From: Bacteroidota bacterium
GTDB taxonomy: Bacteria > Bacteroidota > Bacteroidia > Bacteroidales > Lentimicrobiaceae
Direction of reading: 5' to 3'
Length of the DNA: 64,000 nt
NCBI GenBank assembly: GCA_009773515.1
Contig: WSXX01000005.1
Location: forward strand, 62,001-126,000
Under the pieces are notes generated by a model. It searched no databases and was not told the DNA's origin. It saw only the letters and a list, made by a program, of their open reading frames with translations. The translations under genes were made by a program, and so were the position numbers. Positions 17,960-26,124 of this stretch are shown here, in pieces; position 1 is the first letter of the stretch, and each line of letters starts with the position of its first letter.

Positions 17960-20158
17960 TCAAAGATTTCTCTTCAGATATTCCTCAATCATTGTAAACA
18001 GGTGCATACGGGTGTTTCCGCCATAGATACCATGATTACGGTTGGTGTAAATCATCTGATCAAATTGTTTGCCCGCCTGAACCAACCTTTCTGAAAACTC
18101 CATTGTATTCTGGACATGCACATTATCATCAGCAGCTCCATGAATCAGGAATAATTTACCCTGTAGTTTGTCGGCAAAAAACAAAGGTGAGTTTTGATCA
18201 TATCCTTCAGGGTTATCCTGGGGTTTGCGCATAAACCTTTCGGTGTAGATATTGTCGTAGTATCTCCAGCTTGTAACAGGCGCCACTGCAATTCCCACAC
18301 TGAAAATTCCGTCACCTTTTACCATGCATGACGATGAGATAAATCCGCCATAGCTCCAACCCCAGATACCGATTCTTCCTGCATCAACGTAAGGCAGAGA
18401 TGATGCATGCTTTGCAGTTTCAATCTGATCGATGGTTTCGTATTTGCCCAATTGAAGATAAGTTACTTTGCGGAAAGCTTCTCCTCTGCCACCTGTGCCT
18501 CGCGGATCGACACACATAACTATATAGCCCTGCGAAGCAATATATTCATCGAAACCAAATGACCAATCATCGGTAACCTGCTGAGAATTAGGTCCGCTGT
18601 ATTGATTCATCAGTACCGGATATTTTTTTGAAGGATCAAAATCAGGAGGATAAATTACAAATCCATTGAGGGTTATTCCTTCACTTGTTGTAAAAGTGAA
18701 GAATTCCTTTAAACGTGGGTTGTATTCTTTAAGCTTTTCGGTGAGTTTCTGATTGTCCTCAAGTACCCTGATTTTTTTACCAGCAGCATCATATAGGGTA
18801 TATATAACCGGATTCACAGCAGATGACCATTTATGGATGTAATATTTATAGGTACTGCTGAATTCAGCGCTGTGTGTGCCATTTCCTGAAGTTAGCATTT
18901 TTGATTTACCATCCATATCAACTGTATAAATTTCGCGGCCGAGCGGAGAAAGACCTGCAGCCTGATAATAAAACTGCTTTCCTTTGGGATCAAAACCGTA
19001 AAACTCTGTAATGTCATACTCGCCTGAAGTTAACTGCCTGACAAGGTTGCCATCCATCCCGAAAAGGTAAAGATGCGACCAACCATCGCGCTCGCTTGTC
19101 ATAACAAAGTGTTTGCCATCAGGTAAAAAGGTGATGTTATCATAGTTTCCTTCGTCGAGATAATATTTATTTGTCTCCTTAAACATTACCTCTGATTTAC
19201 CTGTGGAAACATTAACTTTCAGAATCTCAAGTTCATTCTGTAAACGGTTGAGTCGAAGTACAGCCAAAACGGAAGGATCGTGGGTGAACCTGATTCGGGG
19301 AATATACTGATCTTTTTCAGGACCGACATTCACACGTATGGTATTGCCGGATTCAAGACTATAAATATGAACAGTAACAATTGAGTTATCCTCCCCTGCT
19401 TTGGGATATTTGAATTGTGAATTTGCAGGATAAAGCGCGTTTTCATCTAATGCCGGATTTTGCCCCTGAAACATGGTCATGCCGAACATTTTCACATTGC
19501 GTTCATCAAACTTCATGTAGGCGAGCCTTTTACCATCGGGGGACCATTCAAAAGCCTGGTTGAATGAAAACTCTTCCTCATAAACCCAATCGGGTGCGCC
19601 ATTGATTATTTCATTGAACTTACCATCGGTTGTGATTGCCTGCTCTTTGCCAGTGGTTAAATCAACAATAAAAATGTTGTTGTCCCTGACAAAAGCAATC
19701 TTCGAACCATCGGGCGAGAAAGTAGCCAGTTGCTGCATTCCTTTGACTGAGAGAGGAGTAAACTCTTTACTCTTTATATCATAAATAAAGTAATTGGCTT
19801 TGAAAGACCTGCGATAAAGCGGTTCGTAGTCGGATTGAATCAAAACCTTGCTTTCGTTGGCACTGAATTCATAATCAACAACCATTTTCACCTTATCATC
19901 TTCAAACTGCTCAAGATCAAGAATATCGGCTACTTTTTGGCCGGTTTTATAGCTGAATTTTTCAATTTTCTGATAGTCAGAACTCAAAGTAGTGTAGTGG
20001 AGTCCGTCGTTCATTGAACGTATGCCATAAACCGATGCTGATGCAAATACACGTTTTTTTAAAAGGTCTTCGAGTGTGAATGGTTTGGATTCAGATTGGG
20101 CGAAAGCCAATGATGACAATGAAATCGCCAGCAGTAAAAATAAAGCAGTTTTTTTCAT
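17960..20158 (-). CDS. Secreted dipeptidyl-peptidase IV (family S9B)
   Basis: 732 residues with a signal peptide (about 1-20, ending AFA-QSES). An eight-bladed propeller region (DPPIV_N) spans about 90-450 and includes the DWVYEEEF segment whose two Glu bind the substrate amino terminus. The alpha/beta-hydrolase domain carries Ser602 (GWSYGG), Asp677 (GAADDNVH) and His709 (RNHGI). The family removes Xaa-Pro or Xaa-Ala dipeptides from peptides, here probably in the periplasm or at the cell surface. The gene stands alone with its own promoter, so it looks like a nutrient peptidase. No T9SS sorting domain is present. Confidence 0.94.
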   Translation of the reverse strand: MKKTALFLLLAISLSSLAFAQSESKPFTLEDLLKKRVFASASVYGIRSMNDGLHYTTLSSDYQKIEKFSYKTGQKVADILDLEQFEDDKVKMVVDYEFSANESKVLIQSDYEPLYRRSFKANYFIYDIKSKEFTPLSVKGMQQLATFSPDGSKIAFVRDNNIFIVDLTTGKEQAITTDGKFNEIINGAPDWVYEEEFSFNQAFEWSPDGKRLAYMKFDERNVKMFGMTMFQGQNPALDENALYPANSQFKYPKAGEDNSIVTVHIYSLESGNTIRVNVGPEKDQYIPRIRFTHDPSVLAVLRLNRLQNELEILKVNVSTGKSEVMFKETNKYYLDEGNYDNITFLPDGKHFVMTSERDGWSHLYLFGMDGNLVRQLTSGEYDITEFYGFDPKGKQFYYQAAGLSPLGREIYTVDMDGKSKMLTSGNGTHSAEFSSTYKYYIHKWSSAVNPVIYTLYDAAGKKIRVLEDNQKLTEKLKEYNPRLKEFFTFTTSEGITLNGFVIYPPDFDPSKKYPVLMNQYSGPNSQQVTDDWSFGFDEYIASQGYIVMCVDPRGTGGRGEAFRKVTYLQLGKYETIDQIETAKHASSLPYVDAGRIGIWGWSYGGFISSSCMVKGDGIFSVGIAVAPVTSWRYYDNIYTERFMRKPQDNPEGYDQNSPLFFADKLQGKLFLIHGAADDNVHVQNTMEFSERLVQAGKQFDQMIYTNRNHGIYGGNTRMHLFTMIEEYLKRNL

Positions 20159-20214
20159 GAGTGTTAAAGTGCTATGTTTAAGAATTGAGTTAACGTAAAA
20201 CAGCTAACCAACGC

Positions 20215-20243
20215 CAAAGATAAAAAGACAATCTGATTCCAAA
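20215..20243 (-). promoter_or_regulatory. Promoter of the DPP IV gene
   Basis: On the minus strand GTTTGG (TTTG at 20243-20240), a 17-base spacer and TATCTTTG (20222-20215). The spacing is slightly short. The start codon lies about 57 bases downstream. Confidence 0.55.
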
Positions 20244-20292
20244 CATTTGGAGGCGCAAATTTGGAGATTTCATTAAATTTGAAAAAGAAAAA

Positions 20293-20321
20293 TTGGAATA
20301 TTGGAGAATTTACTACTTTTG
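20293..20321 (+). promoter_or_regulatory. Promoter of tRNA-Val
   Basis: TTG (20293-20295), an 18-base spacer, then TACTTTTG (20314-20321). The tRNA begins eight bases after the -7 box, so the precursor has almost no leader. Confidence 0.75.
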
Positions 20322-20329
20322 CACTCCCC

Positions 20330-20404
20330 GGGATGTTAGCTCAGTTGGTTTAGAGCATCGCCTTGACAGGGCGGGGGTCACTGGTTCGAATCCAGTACAT
20401 CCCA
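20330..20404 (+). tRNA. tRNA-Val (anticodon GAC)
   Basis: 75 bases. The anticodon arm is TCGCC-TTGACAG-GGCGG. The acceptor arm GGGATGT / ACATCCC has one G-T-type pair. It stands alone, with its own promoter and a terminator 28 bases downstream. Confidence 0.95.
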
Positions 20405-20431
20405 CTAATAAAGCACATTACCCACCAGAAC

Positions 20432-20466
20432 AAGCACTTGCGCAAAACTGCAAAGTGCTTTTTTTA
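20432..20466 (+). terminator. Terminator of tRNA-Val
   Basis: AAGCACTTGC (20432-20441) pairs with GCAAAGTGCTT (20450-20460) with one bulge, followed by a T-rich run. Confidence 0.8.
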
Positions 20467-20546
20467 TTTCCGGACAAAGCCCCTCTATCCTAAAACAGGA
20501 GAAGTAATTATTTAGCAATGTGTTGATTAAAAAAATCAGATATCCG

Positions 20547-21587
20547 CTAATGGTTCTCAAATATTTTACTCCATTTCTTCCTGTTGGTCCAAATCCATAC
20601 CAGGGATGCTGAAGTTGCTAAAACGCCGGCAAACCATAGAAACAGAAATTCAGGTTTTACAGTTTTGTAGAAAACTGTCGCCAGATTTCCAATGATTAAC
20701 CATTGAAAAACATAAAAAGCAGTTACCTGCCTGCCGGCCCAGCTAAGGAAGCGGAAAACAAAATTTTCAGTTCCAACTAACTGCATCAGCTTGCTAAAAA
20801 AAAGTGCAATCAGTGAGATAAAAATCAATGCCCATCCAAAGAAGAGCGGTCCGTGGTGGTAATAAGCCGGGAGATCTGATGAGACATTAAATCCATATCC
20901 GAAAAGAACTATCACTAATGCCGATGCAACCAAAAGAAATGCAGGACGAGCAAAGAATTTTTCAGATTCTTCTTTATTTTCAGCATAAATAAATCCGGCA
21001 GCTGCGCCTGAAAGTGGATAAGCCAGCCAAGGGAAAAGCGGAAAATAGCTCCACCATTCGTTGCTGTGAAAATAGGCGGTAAAAAAACTTAAAATCTTGC
21101 TGTTTCCCTGATAATAAGGCAAAACTACAGGCAAGGTTGCAACAATTAACGCCATGACAAGGAGAGGAATGGGTCGCTTTTTGGTAAAGAATACAGTTGT
21201 CGCAAGAACAATAAGTGACAAACCAGCCAAAAAGAAAATATCCACCCCAAAAATATAAGGCAATGGATCGGTGTCAAGATCTCCTTTAAAAATTCTAAAA
21301 AACAGGTTAAGGTTTAAACCCATATTTAGCAGGAATCCAAAAATTATCAACTGCACTCCTCTGCGAAAACGTGAAAGGGAGGTTCCTGGAATAAAGGTAA
21401 AAAAGAATCCCATCACCACCATAAACAAAGGAGCTGCAGGAACTCCGCCCAGAAATAGCGAAATTCTTCCAGCCAGGCTGCTATAAAAATCTTCGGTAGC
21501 AAACAATTCAGTAATGTGTACCTGAATCATAAGCACAACCGCCAATCCTTTCAGCACATCGGGAAGTACCAGCCTTTTGCCCGCCAT
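20547..21587 (-). CDS. Polytopic membrane protein, acyltransferase-like (DUF1624 / OafA-like fold)
   Basis: 346 residues with about ten hydrophobic helices. The first segment has LPDVLKGLAVVLMIQVHITE, which resembles the D-x-x-K/R-G-hydrophobic-hydrophobic motif of membrane acyltransferases and of the heparan-alpha-glucosaminide N-acetyltransferase-like family. A conserved-looking histidine (MIQVH) in the first helix would fit a catalytic role. Substrate is unknown; family members acylate envelope sugars. It is a single gene on the minus strand between tRNA-Val and a divergent T9SS cargo gene. The family assignment is moderate. Confidence 0.65.
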   Translation of the reverse strand: MAGKRLVLPDVLKGLAVVLMIQVHITELFATEDFYSSLAGRISLFLGGVPAAPLFMVVMGFFFTFIPGTSLSRFRRGVQLIIFGFLLNMGLNLNLFFRIFKGDLDTDPLPYIFGVDIFFLAGLSLIVLATTVFFTKKRPIPLLVMALIVATLPVVLPYYQGNSKILSFFTAYFHSNEWWSYFPLFPWLAYPLSGAAAGFIYAENKEESEKFFARPAFLLVASALVIVLFGYGFNVSSDLPAYYHHGPLFFGWALIFISLIALFFSKLMQLVGTENFVFRFLSWAGRQVTAFYVFQWLIIGNLATVFYKTVKPEFLFLWFAGVLATSASLVWIWTNRKKWSKIFENH

Positions 21588-21706
21588 ATCACAATGTAAT
21601 TTTAAAAGAGTGCAAACTTAGTATATAGTTCTTTCCGGCAGAGGCGGGTCAAACAATCTTATACAATTATCTTGTAATCCTGTAATTCATGCTGAACCGG
21701 GCAACA

Positions 21707-21714
21707 TAAATTTG
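21707..21714 (+). promoter_or_regulatory. Candidate -7 box (TAAATTTG) for the T9SS cargo gene
   Basis: TAAATTTG fits the -7 consensus but no -33 TTG is seen at 18-21 bases. It would give a leader of about 120 bases, which can form a long-range stem CGTTCAG (21721-21727) with CTGAACG (21767-21773). Confidence 0.4.
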
Positions 21715-21844
21715 CGCATTCGTTCAGGGCACTTTAAAAAATCCAGTTTTCTGCATTTAAAATCCTCTGAACGACAATTAATTAATCATAACAAAAGAAT
21801 CGCTCCGGAGACATTCCGGAAACCTTAAAAAGACTTTCTCTAAG

Positions 21845-22633
21845 ATGAAAAAACTAACTATTGCAACAATTCTGCTGCTTCCATTTCTGGCTTTTGGACA
21901 AATAAATCTTGAAAGCACCTACAATTATTCAGGATCTTATACCAACCTGCGCTCTTCAGGTGATAAATTCTTTATCATGGATGTTGCCAGCAGCCAGTGC
22001 AGGATTTACAACACCAATCACAGTATCTGGAAAACAATCAATCTGAGTGTACCTTCGGGCAATTATCTTTACGACATCAAGCATGTAAGTGAGAACCTGT
22101 TTACCAACGACAATACGCTTTGTCTCGCTTATGTCTATTATTATTACGATGAAGTGAATCAGTTTTATACATTCAACGCCAGAATCATTAAGGAAAACGG
22201 AACTGAGCTGCTTTTCATTCCCGGATGCCAGTATCTGAACGTGGCGAATACATCAACATCGGGAACAAAACTTGTAGCATACAGTTACGATTATTCACAA
22301 ACCATTTATACCATAACAACCCGTGTTTACAGCCTTCCGGGAACAATTACTTCAACGGCAGAAGGTGAAACTGGATTGCCGGTACTGTCAGATCTTCCGG
22401 CGTTTCCAAACCCGGCTTCCACACAGGTAACCATTCCATACACATTGCCCGCAGGTTCGGCACCAGCAATTCTCAGACTGATAAATCAGTCAGGACAGAT
22501 CGTAAAGGAAACTACAATTTTACCCGAAAACAACAAATTTATATTAAATGTGCAGGGAATGAAGGCAGGAGTTTATGTCTATCGGATTGAGGCTGCTTCA
22601 GGTTCACACACTGGTAAAATTGTTGTTAACTGA
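21845..22633 (+). CDS. Secreted protein with T9SS type A sorting domain
   Basis: 262 residues. A signal peptide is at about 1-19 (ending LAFGQ). The middle (20-180) is Tyr/Asn/Ser-rich and shows no domain I recognise; repeated short strands suggest a beta-rich, possibly propeller-like fold. The C-terminal about 75 residues begin with FPNPAS and end with MKAGVYVYRIEAASG and GKIVVN, the hallmark of the Por secretion system sorting domain. The protein is therefore exported across the outer membrane and probably anchored on the surface or released. Cargo function is unknown. The gene is single, with long non-coding sequence on both sides. Confidence 0.85.
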   Translation: MKKLTIATILLLPFLAFGQINLESTYNYSGSYTNLRSSGDKFFIMDVASSQCRIYNTNHSIWKTINLSVPSGNYLYDIKHVSENLFTNDNTLCLAYVYYYYDEVNQFYTFNARIIKENGTELLFIPGCQYLNVANTSTSGTKLVAYSYDYSQTIYTITTRVYSLPGTITSTAEGETGLPVLSDLPAFPNPASTQVTIPYTLPAGSAPAILRLINQSGQIVKETTILPENNKFILNVQGMKAGVYVYRIEAASGSHTGKIVVN

Positions 22634-22952
22634 AGCATTTTTCAGGAAGGAAAGAGGTATTCATCCTTCTTCAGGAAAAATATAAGTCAGAAGAATACTG
22701 TTGATTTGGGAATTAGTAAGTTGAGACCTTGACCGCTTGGGGCGGGAAAACCAGGTCAATTTGAAATTTAAAAGTGAATAAGAAGACCTGACAAGTTGGA
22801 AGAAAACTTGTTAGGTCACTCCGGAATATTGTTCGAAATTGGTGGATTAAACAAGAAGACCTAACAAGTTGAAAGAAAACTTGTTAGGTCAATTCGGAAT
22901 AAGTTGAAAGCCTGTCCGCCCTAGGCGGAAAAAGCTGTCAAATCATTTTTTG
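22634..22952. repeat. Intergenic hairpin repeats: two near-identical 50-base units flanked by related palindromes
   Basis: Unit 1 (about 22780-22829) and unit 2 (about 22853-22902) are direct repeats that differ at only a few positions. Each contains a 33-base hairpin: GACCTGACAAG...CTTGTTAGGTC at 22785-22817 and GACCTAACAAG...CTTGTTAGGTC at 22858-22890. The second is a perfect eleven-base-pair stem. On the left is another stem (TTGACC 22729-22734 with GGTCAA 22754-22759, enclosing CCGC...GCGG). On the right is a perfect palindrome TCCGCC-CTA-GGCGGA (22915-22929). No open reading frame is supported. The array may act as a two-way transcription end for the convergent genes on both sides. Confidence 0.75.
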
Positions 22953-24857
22953 CTAAAACCTGTAAGGATTTTCCAGATTCTGCTCTGTGCCATCACTCAG
23001 GTGAACTTTCAGCTGATGTTCATTTAACTGGTTTATAATTTCATCTTTACCGGTTATTTCCGAAACATAAACCAGGCTGAGCACAAAACCGCTATCAGAC
23101 GGGATGATCTCAAATTTTATTACACCTCTGTTATTGCTGATGTGGCTGAGCAGATACCAGGGCATATCGGACAATGCAGGATCGGCAGCTATGGCAAAAG
23201 GAAGCAACAGGCTGTCGGTCTGGGTGGCATTGTATTTATCAAAGCCGTTGAACGTCATTGAAACCGGCTCATACATTTTTTTCAGATAATTACTGAGGCT
23301 CAAGCCCTCTTTAGATTCGACCGAGGCAACTTTAAAACCGGTACTTGCTTCTCTCTGCTCTCCGCTGGACTCCCATTTTACTTTCTTTTCTTCAATCAAT
23401 CCGGAAATTTCGCTGGCAGATACCAATGTTGAGTCGAAATAAATAAAGGTATGCACCGGTTCGCCAAACATAGTTTCAAAAGCAAGGATTCCGGGCATCT
23501 GTGATGCTTTGATTTCCAGTAGTCCGGCATCTGAAGGATCGAAGAATTTATCCACAGCAAATTCGGCAACAGAGATTCTGCTTATATTTTCATTTGGTGT
23601 GGCAATTATCCGGGTAACCGGAGTAAACATAAATTCTTTTATTGCTATTTCGCTGGTAATTGAAGGATCGAAGTAGATTTTTACGCTGTAGTCAGAAACA
23701 AAAGCTTCAACCCCCAAAACACCAGGGAGTTCTTTCATATGATTGGCAAAAGACATGGAACTGCCAAAACATTTCACATTTTTCAAGCCAGATTGCTGGT
23801 AAATACTGGCTTCGCTCATTTGTTCACTTGTTCCCCATTTGAGGCTGATGGTTGGAATTTCGGTTATGGAGGCAAATGCAAGTCCCAAAGCAACCAGTGC
23901 AACGGTTGCGGCCGCGGGCAACCAATTGATTTTTCTTTTGCTGAACTGGAGGGTTTCCGGTTCGGGACAGCTTGTTACACAATCACCGCAAAGGTGGCAA
24001 TCGATGTGCTGAACTTTTGGAATATCAGAAATTTTTATTGCCATTGGGCAGACTTTGTCGCAAATACGGCAAGAAGTGCAGGTATCGGCATTGCGTGTAA
24101 CCTTAACAACGGGGAATATTCCGAATTTCAGGCGGGTAGTTTCAAGAATCACACCTGCCAGACAAAGAGCACCAAGTAACCAAATCCAACCGATTGAAAG
24201 TCCGAAACCCAAAGTTAAAAGCGCATAAACAGCTACAATTCCAAGAAATACAAAACCAAAACTAAAGATATTTGATGCGGCGCTCAGCGGACAGATGTAT
24301 TTGCACCAAAACTGCCTTACAAAAAATGAACCCGGGATTGCAAGCAGCAGAGCCATCACAGCATATCCCATCACAACATCGGAGCTAAAACCTGAGAACA
24401 GCGCATAATATGGATCAAATTTTTTGCAGAAAAGTTCGCTGCTGCTGATTGAAAAGTAAAAGGTTATAAAGAGAATGGCATATTTTAAAACCCTGAGTAA
24501 ACGATCGGCAATTCCGGTAATCACAAAATTCATTTTAAAGCGTTTGCCTTGCCAGCCCAGCCATTCAGTGAAAGTACCGATGGGACAGATATAACTGCAG
24601 AACAACTTACTGAACAGAAAAACTCCGGCCAGTAATGCTATGCCCATTGAAATCTGGGTTGTAGTCATTGAGCAAGCCAATGAATTGTTAGCCAGAAATG
24701 ATGATAAAGCCTGCAATCCGCCAAACGGGCAATAAGCCTCAAAGTCAGCAACATACGACTTATCAATAAATGGACGGATTACCATGTATAAAAGTAATCC
24801 AAGGATTGTCCATTGAAGTGCAAGCCTGTAGAAATTTCTTTTTTTTGCTTTTGCCAT
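22953..24857 (-). CDS. Membrane-bound 4Fe-4S protein (NapH/CcoG-like polyferredoxin) with a C-terminal HMA-like half
   Basis: 634 residues. The first 240 residues hold about six transmembrane helices and the paired motifs YCPFGG (42-47), CSYICP (87-92) and CKYICP (185-190), as in NapH-type membrane ferredoxins. Two 4Fe-4S sites follow: Cys260-263-266-270 and Cys287-290-293-297. After another helix (about 302-320) comes a roughly 310-residue C-terminal half that NapH lacks. It includes two segments like heavy-metal-associated domains (from about 348 and 440), with VKCFGSSMSFANHM where the first would bind metal; only one Cys remains. An electron-transfer role at the inner membrane is likely from the family. 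The C-terminal function is inferred only. A palindrome overlaps the -7 box of its promoter. Confidence 0.8.
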   Translation of the reverse strand: MAKAKKRNFYRLALQWTILGLLLYMVIRPFIDKSYVADFEAYCPFGGLQALSSFLANNSLACSMTTTQISMGIALLAGVFLFSKLFCSYICPIGTFTEWLGWQGKRFKMNFVITGIADRLLRVLKYAILFITFYFSISSSELFCKKFDPYYALFSGFSSDVVMGYAVMALLLAIPGSFFVRQFWCKYICPLSAASNIFSFGFVFLGIVAVYALLTLGFGLSIGWIWLLGALCLAGVILETTRLKFGIFPVVKVTRNADTCTSCRICDKVCPMAIKISDIPKVQHIDCHLCGDCVTSCPEPETLQFSKRKINWLPAAATVALVALGLAFASITEIPTISLKWGTSEQMSEASIYQQSGLKNVKCFGSSMSFANHMKELPGVLGVEAFVSDYSVKIYFDPSITSEIAIKEFMFTPVTRIIATPNENISRISVAEFAVDKFFDPSDAGLLEIKASQMPGILAFETMFGEPVHTFIYFDSTLVSASEISGLIEEKKVKWESSGEQREASTGFKVASVESKEGLSLSNYLKKMYEPVSMTFNGFDKYNATQTDSLLLPFAIAADPALSDMPWYLLSHISNNRGVIKFEIIPSDSGFVLSLVYVSEITGKDEIINQLNEHQLKVHLSDGTEQNLENPYRF

Positions 24858-24880
24858 GACCTTACAGAAATAAAATTATA

Positions 24881-24900
24881 AAGTTCAAAAATATGAACTT
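24881..24900 (-). promoter_or_regulatory. -7 box inside a 20-base palindrome upstream of the polyferredoxin gene
   Basis: AAGTTCA (24881-24887) and TGAACTT (24894-24900) are perfect inverted halves with six bases between. On the minus strand the -7 box TATTTTTG (24893-24886) lies inside the palindrome. A regulator bound here would block RNA polymerase. The regulator is unknown. No good -33 box is visible. Confidence 0.55.
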
Positions 24901-24988
24901 AAAAAAGTCATAAAACACGAAATGCTTATTCATATTGATTTTAAACAACGTCGTATTTTAAAACCCCGGCTTAGAAATGAAAATTGAT

Positions 24989-24996
24989 TAAGTTTG
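24989..24996 (+). promoter_or_regulatory. Candidate -7 box (TAAGTTTG) for the EEP-family gene
   Basis: TAAGTTTG matches the consensus and lies 12 bases before the ATG at 25009, so the leader would be very short. The box contains the in-frame TTG at 24994. Confidence 0.5.
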
Positions 24997-25008
24997 CCAA
25001 ATAAAGAA

Positions 25009-26067
25009 ATGATTATGGTTGTCAGATTATTGTCTTCAGTTTTTCCTTTTCTCTTATTCATGCTTTATGCGTTTTCGCATCAGGCATTAGCTCAGAACCA
25101 GGAAAAAAAGGCGGAGGAGTTCAGAATAATGTTTTACAATGTTGAAAATCTTTTTGATCCGTTTGACGACACCTTAAAGAACGATGCAGAATTCCTTCCG
25201 GGAGGAATACGTGGATGGACCTGGAAAAAATTTGAGAAAAAGTTACAGAATACTTCAAAAGTTATTATCAGCACAGGAGGCTGGCGTCCGCCGGAAATAA
25301 TTGGTTTTTGTGAAGTTGAGAACAGGTTTTCGCTGATTCAGCTTTTAAAGCGAACACCACTTGAACGATTCGGGTATCAGATAGTGCATGAAGAATCAAA
25401 TGATTTCAGGGGAATTGATGTAGCTCTCATTTACCGGCCCGACAAGTTTAAAAAGCTTTATCACAAGGCAATACCCGTAGTTTTTGAAGGAGATACCGCA
25501 GCTACAACACGCGACATATTGTATGTAAAGGGCCTTGCCGGGACTGACACTCTGCATGTATTTATAAATCACTGGCCATCAAAATACGGGGGAGCAACAG
25601 CCACAATTTCACGACGCAGAGATGCAGCAGTCGCACTTCGCCAGGTGGTAGATTCTCTGAATGCAGCTGTTGCCAACCCGCTGATTGTAATTACCGGTGA
25701 CTTTAATGACACGCCGGAGGATGAAAGTGTGTTGGTTCATCTTGGTGCGCAACTGGAAGAACCTGTCGCTGAGGGACATTTTCTGTTCAACCTGATGGGG
25801 GCTTATATGGGGAAATGGGATACCGGCACACATAAATTCAGGGAAGAATGGAGCATAATCGATCAGTTTATAGTTTCATCTGCTCTGCTTAAAAAGACTG
25901 AAGGATTAAAATTATCAGAAAAAAAAGCTGAAATCGTCAGGTTTCCATTTCTAATAGAAGAAGACAGAACCCACAACGGAACAAAACCTTACCGGACTTT
26001 TAACGGAATGCGATACCAGGGAGGTTTCAGTGACCATTTGCCGATTTTACTGCATATGGAGTATTGA
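25009..26067 (+). CDS. Secreted endonuclease/exonuclease/phosphatase family protein
   Basis: 352 residues from the ATG at 25009 (a second ATG follows two codons later). A signal peptide covers about 1-29 (ending ALAQNQ). EEP-fold motifs appear in order: FYNVENLFD (Asn), GFCEVEN (metal-binding Glu), DVALIYRP, INHWPSKYGG (His), ITGDFNDTP (Asp and Asn) and the final SDHLPI (Asp-His pair). The family cleaves phosphodiester or phosphomonoester bonds in nucleic acids, lipids or nucleotides. Being exported, this one probably acts on extracytoplasmic substrates; which one is unknown. The gene is divergent from the polyferredoxin and convergent with comEC. Confidence 0.88.
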   Translation: MIMVVRLLSSVFPFLLFMLYAFSHQALAQNQEKKAEEFRIMFYNVENLFDPFDDTLKNDAEFLPGGIRGWTWKKFEKKLQNTSKVIISTGGWRPPEIIGFCEVENRFSLIQLLKRTPLERFGYQIVHEESNDFRGIDVALIYRPDKFKKLYHKAIPVVFEGDTAATTRDILYVKGLAGTDTLHVFINHWPSKYGGATATISRRRDAAVALRQVVDSLNAAVANPLIVITGDFNDTPEDESVLVHLGAQLEEPVAEGHFLFNLMGAYMGKWDTGTHKFREEWSIIDQFIVSSALLKKTEGLKLSEKKAEIVRFPFLIEEDRTHNGTKPYRTFNGMRYQGGFSDHLPILLHMEY

Positions 26068-26124
26068 AATTTTAGTGGCAAATAATGCGGAGCTGGCAAG
26101 ATCAGAAGTCGGAAAAATATCTGT

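Noticed and set aside
22646-22669. GAAGGA/TCCTTC stem after the T9SS cargo gene as a terminator.
   Set aside because: The stem is only six to seven base pairs and has no T-run after it.
22785-22890. Possible CRISPR-like array at the two hairpin repeats.
   Set aside because: Only two copies, unequal flanks, strong internal palindromes and no cas genes. A dispersed hairpin repeat fits better.
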